A program made the position numbers and the translations under genes. This document shows positions 10,929 through 10,943 of a DNA stretch of 10,943 nucleotides, piece after piece; position 1 is the stretch's first letter, and each line of letters begins with the position of its first letter. The notes under the pieces were generated by a model. It searched no databases. It was not told the DNA's origin and saw only the letters and a list, made by a program, of their open reading frames with translations. Source of the stretch: DASYVD01 sp050693035 (GTDB lineage Bacteria; Actinomycetota; UBA4738; CALAEC01); NCBI GenBank assembly GCA_050693035.1, contig JBOGWB010000073.1:1-10943 (forward strand), given 5' to 3'.

Positions 10929-10943
10929 GGTCCGATTCCCCCC

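Noticed and set aside
10882..10943. Possible tRNA 3' end or attachment site (GGTCCGATTCC)
   Set aside because: The T-loop consensus is not met and no acceptor or anticodon arm can be folded; no integrase is visible nearby.

Overview
The window looks like the early/replication region of a temperate phage or prophage (less likely an integrative plasmid) from a high-GC bacterium, most likely an actinomycete or another high-GC phylum with similar habits. This rests on the very GC-rich sequence, the majority of GTG starts, the tightly packed small genes, a divergent HTH repressor with short-leader promoters, and recognisable phage replication functions. No structural genes, integrase, tRNA, CRISPR array, insertion sequence or ParA are visible.

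Layout. At the right end a Cro/CI-like HTH regulator (10552-10881) is the only gene read rightward. To its left lies a roughly 230-base control region (10318-10551) with two divergent promoter candidates and several dyads. From 10317 down to position 1 everything is on the minus strand: a chain of about 31 genes in which almost every stop codon TGA overlaps the next start as GTGA or ATGA. I see no terminator inside it, so it probably forms one long, translationally coupled early operon.

Order along the operon. First come several very small proteins, two of them single-span membrane peptides (10317-10029). Next are small unknowns (10029-9581) and a phage protein of a small conserved family interrupted by an excisionase-type HTH domain (9584-8955). 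After a helical protein, a small membrane protein, a 19-aa micro-ORF and a Cys-rich protein (8958-7901) comes the replication block. This holds a lambda-O-like initiator (7904-7107) carrying DNA repeats that look like an internal origin, a helicase-loader candidate (7165-6797), a winged-helix/RusA resolvase fusion (6804-6157) and a phage protein of a recognisable but unnamed family (6095-5667). Two membrane proteins, a zinc protein, a 20-aa peptide and a coiled-coil protein follow (5670-4220), then a ParB-like protein (4223-2895). The distal 2.9 kb encodes many small zinc-binding or unknown proteins. It ends in a cassette of three small genes, the last of which (cut by the window edge) encodes a protein with a four-residue tandem repeat.

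How it fits together. The HTH protein would control the early operon. The initiator would bind repeats inside its own gene, the loader would deliver helicase, RusA would resolve recombination or replication intermediates, and the ParB-like protein would act in segregation or transcription. The rest are accessory early genes of unknown role. The best candidates for something new are the domain insertion at 9584-8955, the iteron-like repeats at 7514-7632, the in-frame amber codon at 1298-1296, and the distal repeat-protein cassette.
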